A stretch of 37,226 nucleotides of DNA, taken from Phenylobacterium sp. Lineage in GTDB: Bacteria > Pseudomonadota > Alphaproteobacteria > Caulobacterales > Caulobacteraceae. The stretch lies in NCBI RefSeq assembly GCF_031181185.1, contig NZ_JAPSKZ010000013.1, positions 1 to 37,226 on the forward strand. Reading direction: 5' to 3'. Made by a program: the position numbers and the translations under genes. Positions 1-8,451 of the stretch are shown here, piece by piece. Numbering within the stretch: position 1 is the stretch's first letter; every line of letters begins with the position of its first letter. A model generated the notes under the pieces. That model saw nothing but the letters and a program-made list of their open reading frames with translations. It had not been told where the DNA came from and did not search any database.

Positions 1-520
1 GCGACAGCTGGGCCGCCGCGCAGCGGCTCATGTGCACCACGGCCGCCTTGGCCGAGGAATAGGCCAGCGGCCCCCAGCCGGCCTGCAGGCCCGCGATCGA
101 GGCGGTGTTGATGATCGAGCCGCCCCCGCGCTCCAGCATCAAGGGCGTGGCGTGCTTGATGCCCAGCGCCGGGCCGCGGACCAGGATGTCGAACACCCAA
201 TTCCAGCGCTCGGGCTCGATGTCGGCGACCGTTCGCATCATGTCGGAGATGCCGGCGTTGTTGAACAGCACGTCGAGGCCGCCGAACTCCGACTTGGCCA
301 GCGTCACGGCGGCGGCGATCTCTTCCTCGGCCGTGACGTCGCAGTGCGCGTAGCGGACGGCGCCGGCGAAGCGCTGCTCCAGCATCCTGCCCTTCTCGTC
401 CTGGATGTCGGCCGCCACCACCTTCGCGCCCTCGGCGACGAAGAGCTCGACCGTGCCCAGCCCGATCCCCGACACGCCCCCGGTGATCACCGCGACCTTG
501 CCGTCCAGACGACCCCCCAT
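1..520 (-). CDS. SDR family oxidoreductase (3' end cut by window edge)
   Basis: Absent from the ORF track because its stop lies outside the window; I translated it from the reverse complement. The 173 visible residues form a classical short-chain dehydrogenase: the Rossmann motif TGGVSGIG (about 13-20), an Asp at 38 at the end of beta-2 (suggesting NAD(H) rather than NADP(H)), NNAG (87-90), the catalytic Ser near 141, and the YSSAK catalytic Tyr/Lys pair (154/158). The ATG is preceded by GGGAGG at good spacing. About 75-90 residues of a usual 250-aa protein are missing. The quinone oxidoreductase lies 60 nt upstream on the same strand, so the two are probably co-transcribed. The substrate cannot be told from sequence. 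Confidence 0.93.
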   Translation of the reverse strand, partial: MGGRLDGKVAVITGGVSGIGLGTVELFVAEGAKVVAADIQDEKGRMLEQRFAGAVRYAHCDVTAEEEIAAAVTLAKSEFGGLDVLFNNAGISDMMRTVADIEPERWNWVFDILVRGPALGIKHATPLMLERGGGSIINTASIAGLQAGWGPLAYSSAKAAVVHMSRCAAAQLS

Positions 521-580
521 GGCGCCCTCCCTGATTGTTAGTTATCGCCGATCAGTAGAGGGGCCGGAGCGGCGCCGCAA

Positions 581-1582
581 CTAGTCGACGGTCACGACCA
601 CCTTGCCCATGGCCTTGCGGCTGGCCAGGTGCTTGATGGCGTCGGCCGCGCGCGCCAGCGGGAAGCGCTCCGAGACGAACGGCTTGATCTTGCCCTGCTC
701 GTACATAGCCATCAGCTCGGCCACGCTCTCGCGGTGCTTCTGCGGGTTCTTGCCGACCCAGGCGCCCCAGAAGACGCCGACGATGTCGCAGCCCTTCAGC
801 AGCGCCAGGTTCAGCGGGATCTTGGGGATCTCGCCCGCGGCGAAGCCCACCACCAGGTACTTGCCCTCCCAGGCGATCGAGCGCAGCGCCGGCTCGGCGT
901 AGGCGTCGCCGATGGCGTCGTAGATCACGTCGGCGCCGTTCGGGCCGGTGGCGTCCTTGAACAGGCCGGCCAGGGCCTTCTGGCCGTCCTTGTCGAAGGG
1001 GCCCCGCGGATAGACGACGCCCGACTCGGCCCCCTTCGAGATGCAGAGGTCGACCTTCTCCTGGCTCGAGGCCGCGGCGATCACGCGCGCGCCCATGGCC
1101 TTGCCGAGCTCGACGGCCGCCAGGCCCACGCCGCCGGCGGCGCCCAGCACCAGCATGGTCTGGCCGGCCTTCAGCTGGGCGCGGTCCTTCAGCGCATGCC
1201 AGCTGGTGCCGTAGGTCATGATGAAGGCGGCCGCCTCGTCGAAGGGCATGCTGTCGGGGATCTTCACCAGCCGGGCGGCTTCCAGCGCCAGCTCCTCGGC
1301 CATGCCGCCCCAGCCGGTGTTGCCCAGCACCCGGTCGCCCGGCTTCACGTGTGTCACGCCTTCGCCGACGCTCTTCACGACCCCGGCGATCTCGCCGCCT
1401 GGCGAGAACGGGCGCTCGGGCTTGAACTGGTACTTGTCCTCGATGATCAGCACGTCGGGGAAGTTGACGCCGATGGCCTTCACCTCGACCACGGCGAAGC
1501 CCGGCTTGGCCTCAGGCGCCGGAACGTCCTCGAGGACCAGGGTGTCCGGACCGCCGACTTCCTTGCTCAACAGGGCCTTCAT
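581..1582 (-). CDS. NADPH:quinone oxidoreductase family protein (zinc-free MDR)
   Basis: A medium-chain dehydrogenase/reductase of the quinone oxidoreductase type, 333 aa from the chosen start. An N-terminal GroES-like fold is followed by a nucleotide-binding Rossmann domain with GAAGGVG at about 147-153. The structural zinc cysteine cluster of alcohol dehydrogenases is absent, which fits the zinc-independent NADPH:quinone reductases. The ORF track starts 15 nt upstream (MGEALMKAL). I prefer the second ATG because GGGAGAGG sits at proper spacing before it. It would reduce quinones or other alpha,beta-unsaturated carbonyls in the cytoplasm with NADPH. It is divergent from rlmN and upstream of the SDR gene, with which it probably forms an operon. 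Confidence 0.93.
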   Translation of the reverse strand: MKALLSKEVGGPDTLVLEDVPAPEAKPGFAVVEVKAIGVNFPDVLIIEDKYQFKPERPFSPGGEIAGVVKSVGEGVTHVKPGDRVLGNTGWGGMAEELALEAARLVKIPDSMPFDEAAAFIMTYGTSWHALKDRAQLKAGQTMLVLGAAGGVGLAAVELGKAMGARVIAAASSQEKVDLCISKGAESGVVYPRGPFDKDGQKALAGLFKDATGPNGADVIYDAIGDAYAEPALRSIAWEGKYLVVGFAAGEIPKIPLNLALLKGCDIVGVFWGAWVGKNPQKHRESVAELMAMYEQGKIKPFVSERFPLARAADAIKHLASRKAMGKVVVTVD

Positions 1583-1649
1583 GAGCGCCTCTCCCATTCG
1601 TTGCAGGCGGCGACGCTAGCCAGTCGAACGGCTGTTTGAAAGCCCGGAT

Positions 1650-1678
1650 TTGGTGAGAAGGCCCGCCTCACCTATATT
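1650..1678 (+). promoter_or_regulatory. Candidate housekeeping promoter for rlmN
   Basis: TTGGTG and TATATT hexamers are separated by exactly 17 bp, and the -10 ends 26 nt before the rlmN start codon. This is the best -35/-10 match in the 122-bp divergent region between the quinone oxidoreductase and rlmN. Assignment is by pattern only. Confidence 0.5.
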
Positions 1679-1704
1679 CCGCGCCCTCGCACAAGGACCT
1701 TCCA

Positions 1705-2862
1705 GTGGGCGTGACCCTCGACCTCAGCCGCGCCGCGGCGCAGCCGCTTGCGGCCCAGAAGCCGAACCTCTCGGGCATGACCCGGGCGGAGCTGGCCGCC
1801 TGCCTGGTCGAGCTGGGCGTCGTGCGCCCCGAGAAGGCCAAGATGCGGGCCTCGCAGCTATGGCGCTGGATGCACCACTACGGCGTCGTCGAGTTCGAGA
1901 AGATGACCGACGTCGCCAAGGAGACCCGCGCGGCCCTGGCGGAGGTCTGCACGATCTCGCGGCCCGAGGTGGTCGAGCGCCAGGTCTCGAAGGACGGCAC
2001 CCGCAAGTGGCTGATCCGCATGGCCCCGGGCATCGAGGTCGAGACGGTCTACATCCCCGACGTCGGCCGGGCCGGCGCCCTCTGCGTCAGCTCGCAGGTC
2101 GGCTGCACCCTGAACTGCACCTTCTGCCACACCGGCACCCAGGCGCTGGTCCGCAACCTGACCGCCGCCGAGATCGTGGCCCAGGTCCAGGTGGCCCGCG
2201 ACGACCTCGGCGAGTGGCCCTCGCCGAAGGAGGACCGCCGTCTCTCGAACATCGTGTTCATGGGCATGGGCGAGCCCCTCTACAATCTGGACAATGTCGC
2301 AGCCGCCATCGACATCATCGCCGACAACGAAGGCATCGCCATCTCGCGCCGGCGGATCACGGTCTCGACCTCGGGCGTCGTTCCGCAGCTGAAGGACCTG
2401 GGCGAGCGCACCCAGGCGATGCTGGCCATCTCGCTGCACGCCACCAACGACGAGCTGCGCGAGAAGCTGGTCCCGCTGAACAGGAAGTATCCGATCGCCG
2501 AGCTGATGGACGCCATCCGCGCCTATCCGGGCCTCTCGAACTCCAAGCGGGTCACCTTCGAGTACGTGATGCTGAAGGGCGTCAACGACAGCCCGGCCGA
2601 GGCCAAGGCGCTGGTCCAGCTGCTGAAGGGCATCCCCGCCAAGATCAACCTGATCCCGTTCAACCCGTGGCCGGGCAGCGAGTACCAGTGCTCGGACTGG
2701 GGCACGATCGAGCGGTTCGCCGCCGTGCTGAACCGGGCGGGCTACGCCTCGCCGATCCGCACGCCGCGCGGCCGGGACATCCTGGCCGCCTGCGGCCAGC
2801 TGAAGAGCGAGAGCGAGAAGCTGCGGGCCAGCGCCCGCCGGAAGATCGAGCAGGCCGGCTGA
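1705..2862 (+). CDS. rlmN: Dual-specificity 23S rRNA/tRNA adenine-C2 methyltransferase RlmN
   Basis: A radical-SAM enzyme that methylates C2 of A2503 in 23S rRNA and of A37 in some tRNAs. The 4Fe-4S cluster motif CTLNCTFC is at Cys134/138/141. The two family-specific cysteines are present: Cys127 (equivalent to the methyl-carrying Cys118 of E. coli) and Cys363 in AACGQL (equivalent to Cys355). The [11 protein letters not shown]-binding motif follows. The length of 385 aa is typical. The start is GTG, preceded by AAGGA about 7 nt upstream; no ATG fits the conserved N-terminus. A DUF350 gene follows 57 nt downstream with its own GGGGGAG ribosome binding site. Confidence 0.97.
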   Translation: MGVTLDLSRAAAQPLAAQKPNLSGMTRAELAACLVELGVVRPEKAKMRASQLWRWMHHYGVVEFEKMTDVAKETRAALAEVCTISRPEVVERQVSKDGTRKWLIRMAPGIEVETVYIPDVGRAGALCVSSQVGCTLNCTFCHTGTQALVRNLTAAEIVAQVQVARDDLGEWPSPKEDRRLSNIVFMGMGEPLYNLDNVAAAIDIIADNEGIAISRRRITVSTSGVVPQLKDLGERTQAMLAISLHATNDELREKLVPLNRKYPIAELMDAIRAYPGLSNSKRVTFEYVMLKGVNDSPAEAKALVQLLKGIPAKINLIPFNPWPGSEYQCSDWGTIERFAAVLNRAGYASPIRTPRGRDILAACGQLKSESEKLRASARRKIEQAG

Positions 2863-2919
2863 CCGCCGCCGCCGGCGCGTGCTAACGGTGGCGCTTCCGA
2901 GTTCGGGGGAGTTCGCCTG

Positions 2920-3342
2920 ATGCCTACGCCGTCGCCTGAGATCCAGGCCTTCGCCACCGGCTTCCCGATCACCCTGCTGCACATTGCGGTCACCATGCTG
3001 ATCCTCCTGGGGGCCGCGGCGCTGTACGTGCTGCTGACGCCGCACAAGGAGATCACCCTGATCCGCGAGGGCAATGCGGCCGCGGCCGTGTCGCTCGGTG
3101 GGGTGCTGCTGGGCCTGTCGATTCCGCTGGCGGTCTCGCTGCAGGCCTCCACCAACCTGCTGGAGATCGGCCTGTGGGGCGCAGCCACGGTGGTCGTCCA
3201 GCTGCTGGTGTTCCGGCTGGTGGACGTGCTGCTGCATGGCCTGCCCCGGCGCATCCAGGACGGCGAGATGTCGGCCGCCGCCATGCTGGTAGGCGCCAAG
3301 CTTTCCACCGCCGTCATCGTCGCCGCCGCGGTGACCGGCTGA
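2920..3342 (+). CDS. DUF350 family inner-membrane protein
   Basis: A 140-aa hydrophobic protein of the DUF350 family (role unknown; a small membrane protein family). About four membrane segments are visible, near residues 15-40, 55-75, 82-103 and 118-138. The conserved REGNAAAAVSLGG stretch between the first two helices and the charged loop RRIQDGE are typical. GGGGGAG precedes the ATG. The gene ends 4 nt before the start of a membrane-anchored serine protease, and that protease has no clear ribosome binding site of its own, so translational coupling and a functional link are likely. No specific activity can be assigned. Confidence 0.88.
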   Translation: MPTPSPEIQAFATGFPITLLHIAVTMLILLGAAALYVLLTPHKEITLIREGNAAAAVSLGGVLLGLSIPLAVSLQASTNLLEIGLWGAATVVVQLLVFRLVDVLLHGLPRRIQDGEMSAAAMLVGAKLSTAVIVAAAVTG

Positions 3343-3346
3343 TCTG

Positions 3347-4177
3347 ATGCACTTCCCCAGGCTGCCGGACTGGGTCGTCTACGCCGCCGTCGTGCTCGCG
3401 CTGCTGTTCGCGGCGCTCGGGCGCGGCGAGCGGGCCGACGCGCCTGCGCCGCCGCCGGAGGTGGGCGAGCCGCTGGGCGACACCGTCGGCCCGGCCTCGC
3501 CCTTCGATCCGTCCGTCGTGGTCGACGTGCCCAACGAGAACGGTCCCGCCACGGGCACGGCGTTCTCCATCGCCCGTTCCGGCGTGTGGCTGACCGCCCG
3601 CCACGTGGTCGACGGGTGCGCCCGGGCGGCGCTGGTCGTGGGCGACGGCGTGGGCGTGGCGACCACGGTGCAGATCGATCCGCGCGGCGAGGCGGCCATG
3701 CTGCTGACCGAAGGCGGCGCCGAGCCGCTCCCGCTCGCGCTGGCCGAACCCCTGCGCCGGGGGCAGCGGGGCTATCATCCGGGCTTCCCACAGGGCGAGC
3801 CGGGCGAGGCGACCTCGCGCCTGCTGGGCCGCGAGACCCTGGTCGTGCGCGGCCGCGGCGCCCGGTCCGAGCCGGTGCTGGTCTGGGCCGAGGCCGGCCG
3901 GACCAAGGGCCTGGAGGGCACGCTGGGCGGCCTTTCCGGCGCGCCAGTGCTGGACGCCCAGGGCCGCGTCGTCGGCGTGACCATCGCCGAGAGCCCGCGC
4001 CGGGGCCGGATCTACACCACGGCGCCCGAGGTGGTGACGGCCACCCTCGCCGCGAGCGGGCGCCGCTTCGCGACCAACGCCGAGGGTCCGGCTCTGACGC
4101 CGCAGAACTACTTCTATGTGGCCGACGAGCTGCGCCGCGGCCTGCGCGTGGCGCAGGTGGTCTGCCTGACGGCCTAG
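3347..4177 (+). CDS. Membrane-anchored trypsin-like serine protease (divergent triad)
   Basis: 276 aa. Residues 9-25 form one hydrophobic segment without an obvious cleavage site, so the protein is probably tethered to the inner membrane with its catalytic domain in the periplasm. Trypsin-fold landmarks are the His in LTARHVVDGC (His86) and the nucleophile in GGLSGAP (Ser197). At the position of the usual catalytic Asp (D-[IL]-A-[LV] in DegP-like proteases) the sequence reads GEAAMLL, so Glu115 stands in for Asp. The only two cysteines, Cys91 and Cys273, could form a disulfide. There is no PDZ domain. It is coupled to the DUF350 gene 4 nt upstream. Its TAG stop overlaps the ampG stop through a shared CTAG. 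Confidence 0.85.
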   Translation: MHFPRLPDWVVYAAVVLALLFAALGRGERADAPAPPPEVGEPLGDTVGPASPFDPSVVVDVPNENGPATGTAFSIARSGVWLTARHVVDGCARAALVVGDGVGVATTVQIDPRGEAAMLLTEGGAEPLPLALAEPLRRGQRGYHPGFPQGEPGEATSRLLGRETLVVRGRGARSEPVLVWAEAGRTKGLEGTLGGLSGAPVLDAQGRVVGVTIAESPRRGRIYTTAPEVVTATLAASGRRFATNAEGPALTPQNYFYVADELRRGLRVAQVVCLTA

Positions 4178-5880
4178 GGGACCGGATCCTCGGGCCGCAG
4201 CTCCGGCTGCTTCCGGGCGACGATAAAGGCCAGGATCACCGCGGCCACGCCGATCAGCGCCGAATAGAGGAAGAACATGACGTAGCCGGCGCCCAGTGCC
4301 GGCGGCGTCACCTGCGACTTCTCCATGGCGGTGGCGTAGGCCTCGGGCGGCAGGCGGACGAACAGGCCCTTCAGCGCGGCCAGCGGCCCCCCGGCGTCGG
4401 CGGCCGCGGCGGAGCCCTCGACGATCCGCCCGGACTGGGAGGCGATCAGCTTGCCGGGCAAGGCGTACAGCGACGAGAACAGCGCGTACTGGGTGGCGGT
4501 GAAGCCGGCGGACGTCAGGCTGGACATGTAGGCGATCAGGCAGGTCCCCGAGATGCCGCCGGCGACGTTGTCGATGCCGATCGCCACGAACAGGGCCCAG
4601 AGCTCGGGCCCCTGCAGCGCCAGCCAGGCGAACGCCAGGTTGCTCAAGGGGCCTGCGAAGGCGCCGACGACCAGCGCCCGCATCATGCCGAGCCTCGCCA
4701 CCAGGTATCCGCCCATGCCCACGCCGATCACGGTCATGACGACGCCGAACACCTTCCGCGCCTCGGCGATCTCGGTCTTGGAGAAGCCGAGGTCGGCGTA
4801 GAACGGGTTCATGATGTTCAGCACGAAGTCCGAGAGCCGGTAGAGGCAGATCAGCGCCAGGATCAGGCCCGCGACGCCGCGGTAGCGGCGCAGGAACACG
4901 ATCAGGGGCTCGCCTAGCGCGGCGAACAGATAGACGCCCGGCCGGGTGCGCACGCCGGGGATCGGGCAGACCGCCAGCACGATGACGATGAGGCCGGCCA
5001 GCACCGAGGCGAGCTGCACATAGACGCCCTCGGGCTTCATCTCCCAAGCGTTGCGCACCATGTCGGCTGCGTCCTTCGCCCCCTGGGCGCTGAACAGGGC
5101 CGAGAGCATGGAGGCGTCGGCGGCGAGACCCGAGCCGAGGAGCAGCGCGCCCAGCAGGAAGATCGCCATCCGGGTCACCCATTCCGGCAGTTCAAGCAGC
5201 GGCCGCTTCGGCACCCCCTCGGCGTGGATCGAGCGGATGACGTGTGCCTTCTCGCGGGGCGCGCCCAGCACGCCCAGCACGCCGGCGATCATCAGGCCCG
5301 ACATCACCGCGTACGAGAAATTCCAGTTGTAGGCTTCCGCCAGCAGCAGCGGCACGGCGCCGGACACCACCATGGCGACGCGGTAGCCCCACTGGTACGA
5401 GGCAGCCATCGCCCCCTGCTTCTCGACCTCGGCTGCCTCGATCCGCCAGGCGTCGATGACGATGTCCTGCGAGGCTGAGACGAAGGCCACGAACGCCGCG
5501 AAGGCGGCCATCAGCGCCAGGTTCTTCGCCGGGTCGACGCCGGAGATCATCCAGAGGCCGGCCATCACCAGCACCTGCAGCACCAGCATCCAGCTGCGCC
5601 GATGTCCCAGAAGCTTCGTGAGCCCGGGCACCGCGGTGCGGTCGATCAGCGGCGCCCACAGGAACTTCAGCGAATAGGACAGGGTCGCCAGGGCGAAGAT
5701 CGAGATGACCTTCAGCGACAGGCCGGAATCCCGCAGCCACAGCGAAAGCGTGTCGAAGATCAGCAGGTTCGGCAGACCGGAGGCGAACCCCAGGGCCAGC
5801 ATCACCAGCGACCGACGCTCCAGGAAGACGGCCAACGCCTGAACGGCGCCGCGTTTGGGTTCCGCAGCTTCGGCGGTCAT
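4174..5880 (-). CDS. ampG: AmpG-type muropeptide permease (MFS)
   Basis: 568-aa polytopic membrane protein of the major facilitator superfamily, AmpG group. This family imports anhydromuropeptides (GlcNAc-anhydroMurNAc peptides) from periplasm to cytoplasm for cell-wall recycling, which also feeds beta-lactamase induction. The N-terminal helix pair with GFASGLPNLLIF and FLWAPLIDR is characteristic of the family. It is longer than E. coli AmpG (about 490 aa); the extra length appears to lie in the mid-protein loop around residues 210-290. It starts 37 nt downstream of the shkA-like stop on the same strand, so the two may share a transcript. Its stop overlaps the convergent protease gene by CTAG. 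Confidence 0.9.
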   Translation of the reverse strand: MTAEAAEPKRGAVQALAVFLERRSLVMLALGFASGLPNLLIFDTLSLWLRDSGLSLKVISIFALATLSYSLKFLWAPLIDRTAVPGLTKLLGHRRSWMLVLQVLVMAGLWMISGVDPAKNLALMAAFAAFVAFVSASQDIVIDAWRIEAAEVEKQGAMAASYQWGYRVAMVVSGAVPLLLAEAYNWNFSYAVMSGLMIAGVLGVLGAPREKAHVIRSIHAEGVPKRPLLELPEWVTRMAIFLLGALLLGSGLAADASMLSALFSAQGAKDAADMVRNAWEMKPEGVYVQLASVLAGLIVIVLAVCPIPGVRTRPGVYLFAALGEPLIVFLRRYRGVAGLILALICLYRLSDFVLNIMNPFYADLGFSKTEIAEARKVFGVVMTVIGVGMGGYLVARLGMMRALVVGAFAGPLSNLAFAWLALQGPELWALFVAIGIDNVAGGISGTCLIAYMSSLTSAGFTATQYALFSSLYALPGKLIASQSGRIVEGSAAAADAGGPLAALKGLFVRLPPEAYATAMEKSQVTPPALGAGYVMFFLYSALIGVAAVILAFIVARKQPELRPEDPVP

Positions 5881-5917
5881 GGGGTCTCCGGCCTAGGAGG
5901 CGCCCCCCGGCGCCCGG

Positions 5918-7462
5918 TCAGCCGACCTTGGCGCGCGCCGCGGGCTTCGTCCAGCCGGCGGCGGGGCCGGTCCACCGCGTCAGGACAGCGCGCAGGGCGT
6001 CCGGCGACAGCGGCTTGACCAGGAAGTCGTTCATGCCCGCGGCCAGGCAGGCGCGCCGGTCGTCCTCGAAGGCGTTGGCGGTGAGCGCCACGATCGGGGC
6101 GGTGACCCCGGCGTCGCGCATGCGGCGGGCCGTCTCCTCGCCCGACAGGCCGGGCATCCGCATGTCCATCAGCACCAGGTCGAAGACGCCGACGCGGGCA
6201 GCGGCCAGCGCCTCCTCGCCGCCGACGGCGTGCTCCACGGTGCAGCCTTCGCGGGTCAGCAGCGCGCGGGCCAGCAGCGCGTTGATCGGGTTGTCCTCCA
6301 CCAGCAGCACGCGGGCGCCCGGCGCCGCGGCGGCGGCGATGCGTTCGTCGTCGCGCATGTCGGTGGGCGCGCTCTGGGCGCCGGCGGCGATCAGCACGCG
6401 CTCGGCCAGCGAGGCGCGCCGCAGCGGCTTGATCAGATAGCCGGCGAAGCCCGCGCGGCGCAGGCCGGGGATGCGTTCGCGCTCGTCGGGCGCCAGCAGC
6501 ACGATGGCGGTGCGGCCGGCCGGCGGCTCCAGGTGGGCGCCGTCGCCGGCAACGGCGGCGTCGATCAGCAACACGTCGGCGGCGCTGGTCTTGTCGAGCG
6601 CGTCGGCGATGTCGCCCGCGGCCACGGCGCGGCCGCCGCTGGCCCGCACCTGGCGGCGCGCCGCCTCACGCACGATGGGGTTCGGCGAGACGACGCCCAC
6701 GGTGCGACCCCTAAGGGTCGGCTGCCCGTGCGCCTCCGGCACGGACGTGAACGCAGCTTCGAACCAGAAGCAGGCGCCGCCCGTGCGGGCGGTTTCGACC
6801 CCGACCTCGCCGCCCATGGCCCGGGCGAGCCGCCGGGCGATGGCCAGTCCCAGGCCGGCGCCGCCCAGGTCGGCGTGGCTGGCCTCGGCCTGGGTGAAGG
6901 CCTCGAAGATGCGGTCGCGGGCCGAGGCCGAGACGCCGGGTCCGGTGTCTTCGACCGTGAAGCGCAGCCGGCCGGGTTCCGGCTCCGACACCGCCAGCAG
7001 CACGCCGCCGGTCTCGGTGAACTTCACGGCGTTGCCGGCGAAATTGAGCAGGATCTGGCGCAGCCGGCCTTCGTCGGCGCGGACCGAGCCCACCCCGGCC
7101 GGGGCGGCCCAGGCGATCTCCAATCCCTTCTCGCGAGCGCGAGGCGACAGGAGTTCGCTGACGCTCCGCAGCAGGCTCTCAACGTCCATCACGTCCGGGT
7201 GCAGCTCGACACGCCCAGCCCCCAGCTTGGCGAAGTCGAGCACGTCGTTCACTAGGGTCAGCAGGTGCTGGCCGCTCTCGCGCAGGGCCGCCACATAGGC
7301 GCGCTGCTCGGCGGTCAGCTTGGTCCCCTCCAGCAGCCGGGCCATGCCCAGGACGCCGTTGAGCGGCGTGCGGAATTCGTGACTCAGCGACGCCAGCTGT
7401 TCGGCGCTGATCTGGGCGCGCGTCGGGCGGCGCTCGGAAAGGGGTCTCAGCGGTTTGCGCAT
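5918..7462 (-). CDS. shkA: Soluble hybrid histidine kinase, ShkA-like (DHp-CA-pseudoREC-REC)
   Basis: 514 aa from the chosen ATG; a TTG 21 nt upstream (track start) is possible. There is no membrane or PAS domain. In short-form numbering: phospho-accepting His28 in SHEFRTPLNG; ATPase boxes NFAGNAVKF, VEDTGPGV and GAGLGLAIA; a degenerate receiver (about 250-360); a linker with DDER (371-374); and a C-terminal receiver with Asp433 in LVLMDMRMPG and Lys in FLVKPL. This matches Caulobacter ShkA, whose pseudo-receiver binds c-di-GMP and whose Rec1-Rec2 linker carries a DDR motif that locks the kinase. From memory, ShkA's c-di-GMP residues Arg324 and Tyr338 line up with Arg328 and Tyr342 here. ShkA feeds the ShpA-TacA phosphorelay for stalk and cell-cycle genes. 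The ortholog call is an inference from architecture and motifs. Confidence 0.82.
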   Translation of the reverse strand: MRKPLRPLSERRPTRAQISAEQLASLSHEFRTPLNGVLGMARLLEGTKLTAEQRAYVAALRESGQHLLTLVNDVLDFAKLGAGRVELHPDVMDVESLLRSVSELLSPRAREKGLEIAWAAPAGVGSVRADEGRLRQILLNFAGNAVKFTETGGVLLAVSEPEPGRLRFTVEDTGPGVSASARDRIFEAFTQAEASHADLGGAGLGLAIARRLARAMGGEVGVETARTGGACFWFEAAFTSVPEAHGQPTLRGRTVGVVSPNPIVREAARRQVRASGGRAVAAGDIADALDKTSAADVLLIDAAVAGDGAHLEPPAGRTAIVLLAPDERERIPGLRRAGFAGYLIKPLRRASLAERVLIAAGAQSAPTDMRDDERIAAAAAPGARVLLVEDNPINALLARALLTREGCTVEHAVGGEEALAAARVGVFDLVLMDMRMPGLSGEETARRMRDAGVTAPIVALTANAFEDDRRACLAAGMNDFLVKPLSPDALRAVLTRWTGPAAGWTKPAARAKVG

Positions 7463-7596
7463 CCGGCGCAGGCTTAAGCGCAACGGCTTAACGGTCGGTC
7501 AAACCTGCGCCCGCATGCCGCAAAAGGACGCGAGGCGCTATCGCTCTTGGCGCTAAAGTAGACGCGGAACCAAAGCCGTCGTTTACTAGCGCTGTC

Positions 7597-8373
7597 ATGG
7601 CCCCGCGGACCGACGCCCCGACGAACCCCGCCGAGCTGCTCACGCAGCGCGAGCGCGAATGCCTGCGGCTCGTGGACCAGCATCTCAGCTCCAAGCAGAT
7701 CGCCCGCGAGCTCGGCATGTCCAAGACGTCGGTCGACACCTACTGCGACCGCGCCCGCCGCAAGCTGGGCGTGCCCGACCGGTACGAGGCGGCGCGGATG
7801 CTGCGGCGCTTCGATCCGGCGGCTGTCCTGACCGGATCAGGACAGGACGCGATCAGGACAGACAACCCGGCCGACCCTGGGCTGGATGACCCCGCAACCA
7901 ACGGGGGACCCCATGGGCGACTGGCAGAACTTCGACAATCGCGCGGTGATCGGCAAAGCGCTCCGCCTGCGCCGGGAGATCGACGACTTCGAGGCGAGGT
8001 GGCCGACCCCCGCGAAGCGGGAGGAGACGCTTCCGAGCTTCTCCTGGACGCAGCTCGAGCGGCAGCTCGTCGATCTCGCGGCGACGCCCGCCCAGGCGGA
8101 CATGGCCCGGCACCTGGTCTCCGCGACCCGCAAGCTGGCGCCGTTCAAGCCGCCGGAGATGGTGCTGCGCGAAATCCTGTGTCTGACCTGGGTTCTCCTG
8201 GACGAGAACTTCCGGCCGGACGCCGACTTGGGCGAGGGCTCGGCGCAAATGAGCTAGGCCCAGCTGCGCGGCTTGGTGCGATCGTGGCCGTGGCGATCCT
8301 GACCGCCCTCGCCTTCGGAGGGATGCTGGCGGGTCTCCACGCGCTGCAGAACCTGGCCGCGAACTTAACCTAA
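7597..8373 (+). CDS. LuxR-type HTH protein with C-terminal membrane helix; reading frame interrupted by a nested ORF
   Basis: The frame stays open for 258 codons but is not uniform. Residues 14-75 (TQRERECLRLV, SSKQIARELGMSKTSVDTYC) are a clear LuxR/GerE helix-turn-helix. The last about 35 residues (LGAIVAVAILTALAFGG) form one transmembrane helix. HTH plus a C-terminal helix is a recurring design of small alphaproteobacterial LuxR-like proteins. The middle (about residues 105-220) is Arg/Gly/Pro/Ala-rich and looks like the off-frame reading of the nested ORF at 7913-8257. Either the HTH protein has this as a disordered linker, or a segment with its own gene has been inserted into an HTH-TM gene. 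No receiver or autoinducer domain is present. It is divergent from the ShkA-like kinase. Confidence 0.6.
   Translation: MAPRTDAPTNPAELLTQRERECLRLVDQHLSSKQIARELGMSKTSVDTYCDRARRKLGVPDRYEAARMLRRFDPAAVLTGSGQDAIRTDNPADPGLDDPATNGGPHGRLAELRQSRGDRQSAPPAPGDRRLRGEVADPREAGGDASELLLDAARAAARRSRGDARPGGHGPAPGLRDPQAGAVQAAGDGAARNPVSDLGSPGRELPAGRRLGRGLGANELGPAARLGAIVAVAILTALAFGGMLAGLHALQNLAANLT
7913..8257 (+). CDS. Hypothetical protein nested in another frame of the HTH gene
   Basis: 114 aa from the ATG after GGGGGA (an in-frame ATG at 7886 gives 123 aa). Codon use is strongly third-position GC and the composition is that of a normal soluble protein (MGDWQNFDNRAVIGKALRLR, then a Trp/Leu/Glu-rich helical region), unlike the overlapping frame, which is Arg/Gly/Pro-rich. 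It lies wholly inside the open HTH frame, and its TAG sits just before the HTH frame's membrane helix. I do not recognise a family. It is probably a short helical cytoplasmic protein. Evidence that it is the true coding frame here is codon bias and amino-acid composition only. Confidence 0.65.
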   Translation: MGDWQNFDNRAVIGKALRLRREIDDFEARWPTPAKREETLPSFSWTQLERQLVDLAATPAQADMARHLVSATRKLAPFKPPEMVLREILCLTWVLLDENFRPDADLGEGSAQMS

Positions 8374-8451
8374 GGCCTGAACGGCCACGTAATCCTGTTC
8401 TGCGAAACCTATAGGCGCGCCCTGCACCCCCGGCGCGCATGGAGATGACTC

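Noticed and set aside
1650-2885. 411-aa plus-strand ORF overlapping rlmN
   Set aside because: Off-frame reading of rlmN, Arg/Gly/Pro-rich.
7474-7492. TTAA...TTAAC pair near the shkA start as a CtrA site
   Set aside because: The spacing is 10 bp and not the 7 bp of the CtrA box, so only the TTAAC half-site remains.
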